Below, in pieces: positions 8,798 to 19,084 of a stretch of DNA of 64,000 nt. This stretch comes from an uncultured Phycicoccus sp. (lineage in GTDB: Bacteria; Actinomycetota; Actinomycetes; Actinomycetales; Dermatophilaceae), in the NCBI RefSeq assembly GCF_947495705.1, contig NZ_CANLZR010000002.1, forward strand, positions 349,419-413,418, given 5' to 3'. The translations under genes were made by a program, and so were the position numbers. Under the pieces are notes generated by a model. It was not told where the DNA came from, searched no databases, and saw only the letters and a program-made list of their open reading frames with translations. Within the stretch, counting starts at the first letter, position 1, and every line of letters starts with the position of its first letter.

Positions 8798-9919
8798 TCA
8801 GCTGCGCTGGTACGGCGCGACGACGACCTCGACGCGCTGGAACTCCTTGAGGTCGAGGTAGCCCGAGGTCGCCATCGCCCGGCGCAGCGCGCCGACGAGG
8901 TTCGTCGTGCCGTCGGCCAGCCGGCCGGGCCCGAACAGCAGCTCCTCGAGCGGGGCGACGGCGCCGACCTCGACGCGGTGCCCCCGCGGCAGCTCGGCGT
9001 GGTAGGCCTCCGGACCCCAGTGGAAGCCGCGGCCCGGGGCGTCGGTGGCCCGGGCGAGGGCGGCGCCGAGCATCACCGCGTCCGCCCCGCAGGCCACGGC
9101 CTTGACGAGGTCGCCGCTGGTGCCCACGCCGCCGTCGGCGATGACGTGCACGTAGCGCCCGCCGGACTCGTCGAGGTAGTCGCGGCGGGCCGCGGCGACA
9201 TCGGCGATCGCGGACGCCATCGGCGCGTGGATGCCCAGCGTCGCGCGGGTCGTGTGGGCGGCGCCGCCGCCGAAGCCGACGAGCACGCCCGCGGCACCGG
9301 TGCGCATGAGGTGCAGCGCGGCGGAGTAGGACGCGGCGCCCCCGACGATGACGGGGACGTCGAGCTCGTAGATGAAACGCTTGAGGTTGAGCGGCTCGGC
9401 GCGGCCCGAGACGTGCTCGGCCGACACCGTGGTCCCGCGGATGACGAACAGGTCGACCCCGGCGTCGACGACGGTCTTCCACAGCTGCTGCGTCCGCTGC
9501 GGTGTCAGCGCCCCGGCCACGGTGACACCGGCGTCCCGGATGACGCGCAGGCGTTCGGTGACGAGCTCGGGCTGGATGTCGGCTCGGTAGATCTCCTGCA
9601 GCCGCTGGGTCGCCAGCGCGGGGTCGAGCGTCGCGATCTCGGCGAGCAGCGGCGCCGGGTCCTCGTAGCGCGTCCACAGGCCCTCGAGGTCGAGCACCGG
9701 CAGGCCGCCGTGGTTGCCGAGGGCGATCGCGGACTCCGGGGACATCACCGAGTCCATCGGGGCCCCGATGACGGGGATGTCGAAGTGGTACGCGTCGATC
9801 TGCCAGCCCGTCGACACCTCCTCGGGGTCGCGGGTGCGCCGCGAGGGCACGATCGCGATGTCGTCGAAGGAGTAGGCGCGGCGACCGCGCTTGCCACGGC
9901 CGATCTCGATCTCGGTCAC
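8798..9919 (-). CDS. guaB3: GuaB3 family protein (IMPDH/GMP reductase superfamily)
   Basis: 373 residues, TIM barrel of the IMPDH superfamily without CBS domains. Conserved features are YSFDDIAIVPS at the N terminus, the phosphate-binding IADGGVGTSGDLVKA and GADAVMLGAALA. The catalytic loop reads GFGGGAAHTTRATLG: the active-site cysteine of IMP dehydrogenase is missing, as I recall for actinobacterial GuaB3. Cyanobacterial GuaB3 has been described as a GMP reductase; activity here is open. GTG start 6 nt after TAGGCT (9931-9926), so probably leaderless. Next to choD, as in M. tuberculosis. Confidence 0.92.
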   Translation of the reverse strand: MTEIEIGRGKRGRRAYSFDDIAIVPSRRTRDPEEVSTGWQIDAYHFDIPVIGAPMDSVMSPESAIALGNHGGLPVLDLEGLWTRYEDPAPLLAEIATLDPALATQRLQEIYRADIQPELVTERLRVIRDAGVTVAGALTPQRTQQLWKTVVDAGVDLFVIRGTTVSAEHVSGRAEPLNLKRFIYELDVPVIVGGAASYSAALHLMRTGAAGVLVGFGGGAAHTTRATLGIHAPMASAIADVAAARRDYLDESGGRYVHVIADGGVGTSGDLVKAVACGADAVMLGAALARATDAPGRGFHWGPEAYHAELPRGHRVEVGAVAPLEELLFGPGRLADGTTNLVGALRRAMATSGYLDLKEFQRVEVVVAPYQRS

Positions 9920-10018
9920 CGGGGCAGCCTACCGACGCGGGAGGTCGTTCCCGTCGCCCCGGTCCCCCGCCCGCCCGTCGAGGTCGGAGACGAGGCCCGC
10001 ATCGGTCATGCTGGGCGG

Positions 10019-11056
10019 GTGCGAGCCGGCCCCCACAACGCCATCACCGACGTCGACGGTGTCCTCCTCGGGCACGCCACCCGGGACGCCCCGGGCTGGC
10101 TCACCGGGGTGACGGTCGTCGTCCCGCCCGCCGGCACGGTCGGCGGGGTGGACGTGCGCGGCGGGGGGCCCGGGACGCGGGAGACCGACCTGCTCGACCC
10201 GGCCGCCCTCGTCGACGCGGTCGACGCCGTCGTCCTGGCCGGCGGGAGCGCGTTCGGGCTCGCCGCGGCGGACGGCGTCGCCGGCGCCGCCTGGGAGGAC
10301 GGGCGCGGCTGGCCGGTGGGCCCTGGCGAGGACGAACGCGTCCCGATCGTGCCGGGGGCGATCCTCTTCGACCTCGGCCGCGGCGGGCACTGGCGGCACC
10401 ATCCCGGCCCCGACGACGGCGCCTCCGCCTACCGTGCGGCGACGGGCGGGCCGGTGGCCGAGGGCTCGGTGGGCGCCGGGACCGGAGCGCGCACCGGCGG
10501 CCTGCGCGGCGGGGTGGGGACGGCCTCGGCGGTGCTCGACTCCGGGGTCACGGTCGCCGCCCTCGTCGTCGTCAACGCCGCCGGCGAGGCGGTCGGGGCC
10601 GACGGCACGCTGCTCGGGCTCGGGTGGGCCCTCGGGGACGAGCTGGGCGAGGTGCCCCGCCCCGACCCGGAGGCGGTGGCCGCCTACGTCGAGCAGCGGC
10701 GGGCCGAGGCCGAGGCCCTGCGGGCCGGGCGGGCGACGACGCTCGCGGTCGTGGCGACCGACGCGAGTCTCGACAAGGCCGGGTGCCGGCGTCTGGCGAC
10801 CGTCTGCCACGACGGCATGGCCCGTGGCCTGTCGCCCGTCCACACCGCCGTCGACGGCGACACCGTCTTCACCCTCGCGACGGGGGCGCGGCCCGCCCCC
10901 GAGGGGGTCGACCTGTTCGGGCTCCACGACGCGGCGGCGCGGTGCGTCACCCGGGCCATCACCCGCGCGCTGCTCGCCGCGACCTCCGTCGACCGCAGTG
11001 CCGACGGTGGCCTCGTGGCCCCGACCTGGCGCGATGCGCTGACCCGGCGCGGCTGA
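10019..11056 (+). CDS. P1 family (DmpA/NylC type) N-terminal nucleophile hydrolase
   Basis: About 345 residues. Family features: AGPHNAITDVDGVLLGH at the N terminus, VLAGGSAFGLAAADGV near residue 80, and TTLAVVATDASLDKAGCRR followed by DGDTVFTLATG. Members cleave themselves and use the new N-terminal Ser or Thr as nucleophile (L-aminopeptidase/D-esterase DmpA, nylon hydrolase NylC). By analogy with NylC the likely nucleophile is Thr240 or Thr241, an inference. Cytosolic, no signal peptide. GTG 10019 lies 6 nt after CATGCT, suggesting a leaderless start; the in-frame opening extends far upstream but is not gene-like. Confidence 0.85.
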   Translation: MRAGPHNAITDVDGVLLGHATRDAPGWLTGVTVVVPPAGTVGGVDVRGGGPGTRETDLLDPAALVDAVDAVVLAGGSAFGLAAADGVAGAAWEDGRGWPVGPGEDERVPIVPGAILFDLGRGGHWRHHPGPDDGASAYRAATGGPVAEGSVGAGTGARTGGLRGGVGTASAVLDSGVTVAALVVVNAAGEAVGADGTLLGLGWALGDELGEVPRPDPEAVAAYVEQRRAEAEALRAGRATTLAVVATDASLDKAGCRRLATVCHDGMARGLSPVHTAVDGDTVFTLATGARPAPEGVDLFGLHDAAARCVTRAITRALLAATSVDRSADGGLVAPTWRDALTRRG

Positions 11057-11106
11057 CCGCACCCCCGGGAGCGGCGACGACCGGGTCACCGCGGGTCCGC
11101 CACCGG

Positions 11107-12045
11107 TCAGCCGAGCCGCCGGGCCAGCAGGTCGGCGAGGCGGTTCATCTGCCAGACGTGGGCGGAGTCGCCGTCGGTCTGGACGACGGCCGGGCCGACG
11201 CCGACCGTGATGATGGCGACGGCGTAGCCACCGACGATGCCCATCTGGCGCGTCTCGGACGAGGGGGTGAGCCAGCCGCCCTTGAAGGCGCCCGCCCCGA
11301 TCGTGCCGAGGCCCCACTCGTGGGCCGGGATGGGGTTCATCTCGCCGAGCAGGTAGCGGCTGGCCTGGGCGCTCACGACCCGGCCCCCGGCGAGCGCCGC
11401 CATGAACCGCACCTGTTCGCGGGGACTCCACGACATCGTGCCCTGTGATCGGTCCGGTGCGGTCGTCGTGCCGTCCCCGATGGCGCGCAGGACGTTGGTG
11501 ATGGCGGCTCCGGGGCTGCCCGGGATCCTGTCGCGGATCGCCACGACGGCGTTGCCGTCGCTGCGGGTGAGCGCCGCCCGGATCCACCCCCGCTCGGTTG
11601 CGGGGATCTTCGACGGGTCGCCGTCGACGACGGTGTCGAGGTAGGCGGCGACGACGAGGACCTTCGACGTCGACCAGGCCCGGTGGCTGGGGACCGATCC
11701 CTCGACCTGCACGGCGGACGGGTCGGACAACGGGGCCCACACGATCGCGCTGCGGGTGTCACCGCGCAGGCTCGTCAGCCGGTCCGACCCCTCGACCTGC
11801 CCGCCCGGCGCCGGGGCGGGCGCGGCCGTGCCGGGCGCCGGGGTCGGGGCCGGGACCGCGATGACGAGGTCCTCGGTCGAGGAGGGTCGGGGCGAGGCCC
11901 GCGTCGGGGTGGGCGCCCGGGACGGCGCGACCCGGCCCGACGTCACCGTCTCGGGTGAGGCGCTCGGGGTCACCGGGGCAGCCTCGGACCCGCACCCGGT
12001 GACGAGGGCGAGCGCGAGGACGACGAGGACGGAGGCGCGACGCAC
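11107..12045 (-). CDS. Beta-lactamase-like lipoprotein
   Basis: 312 residues. Signal peptide with lipobox (LVTGCG) gives a lipid-anchored extracellular protein. A Pro/Thr/Ser/Ala-rich linker (about 20-85) leads to a serine beta-lactamase/transpeptidase-like fold: SxxK as STSK near residue 128, an SDN-like SDGN, and KGG in place of KTG/KSG. The canonical class A Glu of the omega loop cannot be identified, so a true beta-lactamase is unlikely; a cell-wall-related hydrolase or degenerate sensor fits better. GTG start 7 nt after TAAGGT (12058-12053). Downstream of guaB. Confidence 0.82.
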   Translation of the reverse strand: MRRASVLVVLALALVTGCGSEAAPVTPSASPETVTSGRVAPSRAPTPTRASPRPSSTEDLVIAVPAPTPAPGTAAPAPAPGGQVEGSDRLTSLRGDTRSAIVWAPLSDPSAVQVEGSVPSHRAWSTSKVLVVAAYLDTVVDGDPSKIPATERGWIRAALTRSDGNAVVAIRDRIPGSPGAAITNVLRAIGDGTTTAPDRSQGTMSWSPREQVRFMAALAGGRVVSAQASRYLLGEMNPIPAHEWGLGTIGAGAFKGGWLTPSSETRQMGIVGGYAVAIITVGVGPAVVQTDGDSAHVWQMNRLADLLARRLG

Positions 12046-12090
12046 CCGCTGGACCTTACGTGGCGCCAGCCGAGGGCACGATTCGGGCGG

Positions 12091-13710
<1,620 letters not shown>

Positions 13711-13927
13711 CTACGGTCCCGCGGGCCGCGGGACCGACCACGTCGCCGCACACCTCGGACGCACGAGGCGGGCGGCATCACCGCCTTCGCGGCTTTGCAT
13801 CCGCTTGGCAGTCGCGCCTGCACCTTGACCAAAGGCTTACCTCCCCCTTGCCCACCCTCGGCGAAACGGCTCCTAGCGTGACTCTCGTCGCCGCTCAGGG
13901 GAAGCGGCCCAACTGGTGGAGGTACAC

Positions 13928-14218
13928 ATGGCCGAGATCACCCGGCTTCCGGGCCCCGTGGCCGACCTGTGGGACTGGCAGTACGACGGCGCCTGCCGCG
14001 CCGTCGGCCCCGATGTCTTCTTCCACCCCGAGGGCGAGCGGGGCAGCAAGCGCCACCGCCGGGCGAGCGCGGCCAAGGACATCTGCCTCGCCTGCCCCGT
14101 CATCCAGGAGTGCCGCGCGCACGCCCTGGCCGTGCGCGAGCCGTACGGCGTCTGGGGTGGGCTCACCGAGGACGAGCGCGAGTCCGTATACGCGCAGGCC
14201 CGGCACATCGCGTCCTGA
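13928..14218 (+). CDS. whiB3: WhiB family iron-sulfur transcription factor (WhiB3/WhiD type)
   Basis: 96 residues. Four cluster-binding cysteines at 23, 53, 56 and 62 (C-x29-C-x2-C-x5-C), followed by the turn GVWGG and a basic C-terminal tail. LPGPVADLW at the N terminus and CPVIQECRAHALAVREPYGVWGG closely resemble M. tuberculosis WhiB3, as does the location beside groEL1 and guaB. WhiB3/WhiD holds a [4Fe-4S] cluster, binds the housekeeping sigma factor, and links redox state to metabolism or sporulation. Start chosen at ATG 13928 because GGAGG is 7 nt upstream; the GTG at 13916 overlaps that site. Confidence 0.95.
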   Translation: MAEITRLPGPVADLWDWQYDGACRAVGPDVFFHPEGERGSKRHRRASAAKDICLACPVIQECRAHALAVREPYGVWGGLTEDERESVYAQARHIAS

Positions 14219-14519
14219 CCGGACGCACCATCTGCTCCGGCGCTCCACCACAGGGCGCCGGCTCGACCTCCGGGGGTCGAGAAGCCGGGTCACCGGTCGG
14301 CGGTCGTGGGGGCGAGAGCCCACGACCGGCCGGAACCGTGGGGGTGAGAGCCCACGGTGCACCGTGACCCACCTGGCCGCGGGCCGGGTCGTGGGGGCGA
14401 GAGCCCACGACCCGGCCCGCGGCCGTCGTGGACCCGCGCCCGGGCGGACGTGCTCCCGCCCGGGCGCGGACCCAGGCAGCCCCTGAGCGCCACTGACGCC
14501 TCGACGACCTGCGGGGCGC
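14219..14519. repeat. Intergenic hairpin cluster with constant-tetraloop repeats
   Basis: About 300 bp between convergent whiB3 and aroE contain no gene but six hairpins: 14262-14281; three related units at 14301-14328, 14335-14358 and 14375-14424; 14434-14469 (14-bp stem); and 14483-14523, which reaches the aroE stop codon. The related units share the core GTGGGGGYGAGAGCCCAC but have different outer stems, each perfectly self-complementary (the third has 21 bp). Tandem bidirectional terminators or a structured RNA are both possible. Confidence 0.75.
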
Positions 14520-15374
14520 TCAGGGGTGCTCCCAACCTCCGATGGCCTCGTCCAGGGCGCTGCCCATGACCGAGCGGTCCGGATCGACCCCGGTCCACAG
14601 GGCGATGTTGACCGCGGCCTGGTCGATGAGCATGCCCCGTCCCTCGAGGGTCGTGGCCCCGGCCGCCCGGGCCCGCTGGAGGAAGTCGGTGTCGGGCGGG
14701 TTCGGGATCACATCGCAGACGACGAGATGCCCCGCATCCGGTCCAACGTCGAAGGGGACGTCCCCCGAGCCCGGCAGGCCGAGCGAGGTGGCGTTGACCA
14801 CGACGGTCGTCCCGGCAGGCGGCGTCAGCCGACCGTCCCATGCCAGGACGTCGGAGGTCGTCGCGGTGTGGTCGGCGACGAGGGCGGCGACCTGGACCGC
14901 CTTGTCGACGCTGCGGTTGGCGACCGTTACGTGCGCGGCCCCGGCCAGGGCGAGCTCGACGGCGATGGCCCGGGCCGCACCACCCGCCCCGAGGAGGAGT
15001 ACGTGCTGTCCGGCCGGGTCGGCGACCGTGCGCAGCGAGCCGAGGAAACCCTGGCCGTCGGTGTTGTGGCCGAGCATGCGGCCTTCGGTGAGCACCACGC
15101 AGTTCACGGCACCGATGAGCTCGGCAGACCGGTTCAGCCCGTCGATGAGGTCGATGACCGCGACCTTGTGGGGCAGCGAGCAGTTGAATCCGATCCAGCC
15201 CATCGCCCGGGCGCCGGCGACGGCGTCCGCCAGCCGTTCCGGAGCCACGTCGCAGTTGACGTAGCGCACGTCCAGCCCGTGATGGGCGTACGCCGCCTCG
15301 ACCATGGCGCCGGTCGGGTTGCCGCCCGCCGGCGTCGAGAACGATCCTGTGATGTCCGGCAGCAGGCTGACCAT
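14520..15374 (-). CDS. aroE: Shikimate dehydrogenase family protein
   Basis: 284 residues with a Rossmann motif (LLGAGGAARAIAVELAL, near residue 127), NTDGQGF and the catalytic lysine in SLPHK. The family reduces 3-dehydroshikimate with NADPH, step four of the shikimate pathway. Several usual signatures are altered: the substrate loop HSxSPxxHN is replaced by SFSTPAGGNPTGAM, and NVTxPxK by NCSLPHK. It may be a paralogue with another cyclitol substrate; no other aro gene is nearby. Leaderless start: TAGGCT (15386-15381) ends 6 nt before ATG 15374, overlapping the promoter of the divergent S4 gene. Confidence 0.82.
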   Translation of the reverse strand: MVSLLPDITGSFSTPAGGNPTGAMVEAAYAHHGLDVRYVNCDVAPERLADAVAGARAMGWIGFNCSLPHKVAVIDLIDGLNRSAELIGAVNCVVLTEGRMLGHNTDGQGFLGSLRTVADPAGQHVLLLGAGGAARAIAVELALAGAAHVTVANRSVDKAVQVAALVADHTATTSDVLAWDGRLTPPAGTTVVVNATSLGLPGSGDVPFDVGPDAGHLVVCDVIPNPPDTDFLQRARAAGATTLEGRGMLIDQAAVNIALWTGVDPDRSVMGSALDEAIGGWEHP

Positions 15375-15380
15375 GCCTGC

Positions 15381-15390
15381 AGCCTAACCT
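15381..15390. promoter_or_regulatory. Overlapping divergent -10 elements of aroE and the S4 gene
   Basis: Only 23 bp separate the two start codons. The minus-strand -10 TAGGCT occupies 15386-15381 and the plus-strand -10 TAACCT occupies 15385-15390, sharing two base pairs. They end 6 and 7 nt before the ATGs, so both genes would be leaderless and RNA polymerase could serve only one at a time. Confidence 0.6.
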
Positions 15391-15397
15391 TGGGGCC

Positions 15398-15625
15398 ATG
15401 ACGTCCGAGCCGTTCGAGGTCCCCATCCGCGACGAGTCGATCAGGCTCGGCCAGCTCCTCAAGCTCGCCTCGCTCGTCGAGGACGGGGCGACCGCTCGCG
15501 AGGTCGTCGAGCGCGGGCTCGTCACCGTCAACGGTGATGTGGAGACCCGACGGGGTCGCCAGGTGCGCGTCGGCGACGTCGTCGGGCTGGACGGCGGGGA
15601 GAGCGTGCGGGTCGTCTCCGGCTGA
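15398..15625 (+). CDS. Small S4-domain RNA-binding protein
   Basis: 75 residues, essentially one S4 domain: IRLGQLLKLASLVEDGATAR at about residues 12-31 and the loop-strand element VTVNGDVETRRGRQVRVGDVV. Similar to YbcJ/RlbA-type single-domain S4 proteins that bind structured RNA, often linked with ribosome function. Leaderless start 7 nt after TAACCT (15385-15390). The last 22 codons have a degenerate second copy downstream at 15917-15981. Confidence 0.88.
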   Translation: MTSEPFEVPIRDESIRLGQLLKLASLVEDGATAREVVERGLVTVNGDVETRRGRQVRVGDVVGLDGGESVRVVSG

Positions 15626-15662
15626 GGCCGGCTGACCGGGCGGCGGGGAACGCACCCGGGTC

Positions 15663-15789
15663 GTGTACTTCGAGTGCCGTACGAGGACCGCGACCGTGCG
15701 GCCGGGTTCCTCGGCGACGTGTTCGGCTGGTCGGGGCGGCGAATGCAGGGGATGGGCTCCACGAGCGTGACCGCCGGTCCCGACCCACC
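15663..15789 (+). pseudogene. Fragment of a VOC/glyoxalase family gene
   Basis: Translation gives VYFE, then in the +1 frame VPYEDRDRAAGFLGDVFGW and MGSTSVTAGPDPP, matching the N terminus of VOC proteins (F-E-x-P...D...RA-x-x-F-x-x-VFGW...V-x-TGP). One G is missing at the GAG|GTG junction near 15674, breaking the frame, and only about 40 codons survive before the sequence turns into a copy of the groEL 3' end. No start codon or ribosome site is convincing. Confidence 0.6.
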
Positions 15790-15797
15790 TCGACGCG

Positions 15798-15916
15798 CGG
15801 ACGCCGCCCGCCCTGAGGGCGGACGGCGTCCGGTCGTACGGGTCACCGGTCACCCGGTGACTTCAGGAGAGGCTCAGTGCCCGTGGCCGTGGCCGTGGCC
15901 ACCGCCGGCGGCCGGC
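15798..15916 (-). repeat. Duplicated groEL 3' end and terminator
   Basis: About 119 bp that match 16717-16837 almost base for base: the terminator stem with GGACGGCGTCCGGTCGTAC, the linker containing CACCGGTCACCCGGTGAC, the stop and the repeated codons for the Gly-His tail of GroEL. Small differences (CTTCAGGAG here, CGTGAGGAG at groEL; loop changes in the hairpin) show it is an older duplicate and not an assembly repeat. Confidence 0.85.
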
Positions 15917-15981
15917 AGGTCGGGCTCGGCGACGTCGTGGCCCTGGACGGCGGCGACGCCGTCCGCGTCACGGCCGGCTGA
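15917..15981 (+). pseudogene. Degenerate copy of the S4 gene 3' end
   Basis: Reads GRQVGLGDVVALDGGDAVRVTAG then stop, clearly related to the C terminus of the intact S4 protein (GRQVRVGDVVGLDGGESVRVVSG). It is fused directly to the groEL-end duplicate, without the S4 core, so it cannot make a functional S4 domain. Confidence 0.65.
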
Positions 15982-16007
15982 CCCCTCGCGGCGCGGGCCG
16001 AGCGCCG

Positions 16008-16700
16008 TCACCGGTCGCAGAGCCAGTCCACTCCCGCCGCCACGTGCAGGGCCGTCGTGTCGTAGAGCGGCACCTCGGTGTCGCCCTGATGGAGCAGCAG
16101 GCCGATCTCGGTGCAGCCGAGGACGACGGCCTCGGCGCCGTCGTCCGCGAGTCGCTGCAGGACGGCGCGGTAGGCCTCCCGGGACGCCGCCCGGACGACG
16201 TCGTGCACGAGCTCGTCGTAGATCACCTGGTGCACCAGCTCGCGGTCACCCACCCCGGGGACGACAACGTCGAGGCCCCGGTCCCGCAGCCGGGCGACGT
16301 AGAAGTCCTCCTCCATCGTGAACCGCGTCGCGAGGAGCCCCACCCGGCGCCGCCCGTCCGCGACGAGCGCGTCCGCGGTGGGGTCCGCGATGTGCAGCAG
16401 CGGGAGCCCGGCCGCGGCCTCGACCGCCCCCGAGACCTTGTGCATGGTGTTCGTCGCAAGCAGCAGCGCCTGCGCGCCCCCCGCGGCGAGCCCGGCCGCC
16501 GCGGCGCCGAGGATCCCGGCCGCTGCGTCCCAGTCGCCCGCGTGCTGCGCCTCGGCGACCGGGCCGAAGTCGACGCTGTGGACGAGCACCCGCGCCGAGT
16601 GCAGGCCCCCCAGCCGCGACGCCACCCCCTCGTTGAGGCCGCGGTAGTAGGCCTCGGTGCTCGTCCAGCTCATCCCCCCGAGGACGCCGAGCAGCCGCAT
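16008..16700 (-). CDS. Aspartate/glutamate racemase family protein (YgeA-like)
   Basis: 230 residues. LGVLGGMSWTSTEAYYRGLN at the N terminus, ATNTMHK near residue 83 and GCTEIGL near residue 195 are the two catalytic regions. The first has Thr where aspartate racemases have Cys, as I recall for E. coli YgeA, a broad-spectrum amino-acid racemase; so a non-aspartate substrate is likely. Cofactor-independent and cytosolic. It may supply D-amino acids for the cell wall. ATG 16700 is 7 nt after TACGCT (16713-16708), a leaderless start. Convergent with the fragment region. Confidence 0.88.
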   Translation of the reverse strand: MRLLGVLGGMSWTSTEAYYRGLNEGVASRLGGLHSARVLVHSVDFGPVAEAQHAGDWDAAAGILGAAAAGLAAGGAQALLLATNTMHKVSGAVEAAAGLPLLHIADPTADALVADGRRRVGLLATRFTMEEDFYVARLRDRGLDVVVPGVGDRELVHQVIYDELVHDVVRAASREAYRAVLQRLADDGAEAVVLGCTEIGLLLHQGDTEVPLYDTTALHVAAGVDWLCDR

Positions 16701-16710
16701 ACCCGCCAGC

Positions 16711-16760
16711 GTACGACGGACGCCGCCCGGCCCCAGGGGGCGGACGGCGTCCGGTCGTAC
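16711..16760 (-). terminator. groEL terminator hairpin
   Basis: GTACGAC-GGACGCCG pairs with CGGCGTCCGGTCGTAC (one bulge), giving a long GC-rich stem about 35 nt after the groEL stop. It overlaps the leaderless promoter of the racemase (-10 at 16713-16708). A second copy lies in the duplicate at 15798-15916. Confidence 0.7.
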
Positions 16761-16794
16761 GGGTCACCGGTCACCCGGTGACGTGAGGAGAGGC

Positions 16795-18531
<1,737 letters not shown>

Positions 18532-18543
18532 TCAGCGCGGTAC

Positions 18544-18837
18544 TCAGGCGACGACGGCGAGAACGTCGCGCGCGGAGAGGATGAGGTACTCCTCGCCCTT
18601 GTGCTTGATCTCGGTGCCGCCGTACTTGCTGTAGATGACGCGGTCGCCGACCTGGACGTCGAGCGGGACTCGGTTGCCCTTGTCGTCGATGCGGCCGGGG
18701 CCGACTGCGAGGACCTCGCCCTCCTGGGGCTTCTCCTTCGCGGTGTCCGGAATGACAAGACCGGACGCGGTCGTCTGCTCGGCCTCGAGGCTCTTGATGA
18801 CGATGCGGTCCTCGAGCGGCTTGATGGAAACCGACAC
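18544..18837 (-). CDS. groES: Co-chaperonin GroES
   Basis: 97 residues. [17 protein letters not shown] at the N terminus, the mobile loop [17 protein letters not shown] that docks onto GroEL, and [16 protein letters not shown]. Seven copies cap the GroEL ring. Start GTG 18837 follows GGGGAGGAG closely; the upstream extension of the frame runs into the CIRCE region. First gene of the operon with groEL1. Confidence 0.97.
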   Translation of the reverse strand: MSVSIKPLEDRIVIKSLEAEQTTASGLVIPDTAKEKPQEGEVLAVGPGRIDDKGNRVPLDVQVGDRVIYSKYGGTEIKHKGEEYLILSARDVLAVVA

Positions 18838-18937
18838 GGTGTGCTCCTCCCCTTGCTGGGATGAGTCGAAGTGGACGGGGACTGCGCGCCCGGGCCGCTC
18901 TCGCCGTCGCGGGGGTCGATCCCGACCCGGGTGGCGC

Positions 18938-18962
18938 TGGCACTCGCCGTTGACGAGTGCCA
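18938..18962 (-). promoter_or_regulatory. CIRCE operator 1 (HrcA site)
   Basis: TGGCACTC-N9-GAGTGCCA, the classical inverted repeat with 9-nt spacer, just downstream of the predicted groES transcription start. HrcA binding represses the operon until heat shock. Confidence 0.92.
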
Positions 18963-18970
18963 ATGGGGTA

Positions 18971-19000
18971 AATCTATGACCGGCGTTAGCACTCGGTCAA
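18971..19000 (-). promoter_or_regulatory. groES: groES-groEL promoter
   Basis: Minus strand -35 TTGACC (19000-18995) and -10 TAGATT (18976-18971), spacer 18 bp. The -35 falls inside the spacer of CIRCE 2 and CIRCE 1 lies just after the start point, so HrcA can block both binding and escape of RNA polymerase. Confidence 0.8.
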
Positions 19001-19011
19001 CTCGAGTGCCA
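18986..19011 (-). promoter_or_regulatory. CIRCE operator 2 (HrcA site)
   Basis: TTAGCACTC-N9-GAGTGCCA, overlapping the -35 of the groES promoter. Its left arm matches the consensus TTAGCACTC exactly. Confidence 0.92.
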
Positions 19012-19084
19012 GCCGCGCGTCCCGGCCGACCCGGTGAGGGGCTGCGTGCCTCCCCCGCCGGGGCGGGTGGCAGGATGAGCGGCC

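Noticed and set aside
7160..10018. Very long plus-strand open frame in front of the P1 peptidase
   Set aside because: It is the antisense of guaB3 and the aldehyde dehydrogenase; high GC keeps the frame open. Composition is Arg/Gly/Asp-rich with no domain, and the peptidase has its own GTG and -10.
11107..12045. Functional class A beta-lactamase (resistance gene)
   Set aside because: SxxK and SDGN are present, but KTG is KGG and the omega-loop Glu is not recognisable; the lipoprotein linker and context point to a housekeeping cell-envelope protein.
15674..16321. Hypothetical gene running through the fragment region and into the racemase gene
   Set aside because: The frame joins pieces of VOC, groEL-antisense and S4 origin and ends inside the antisense of the racemase; it has no ribosome site.
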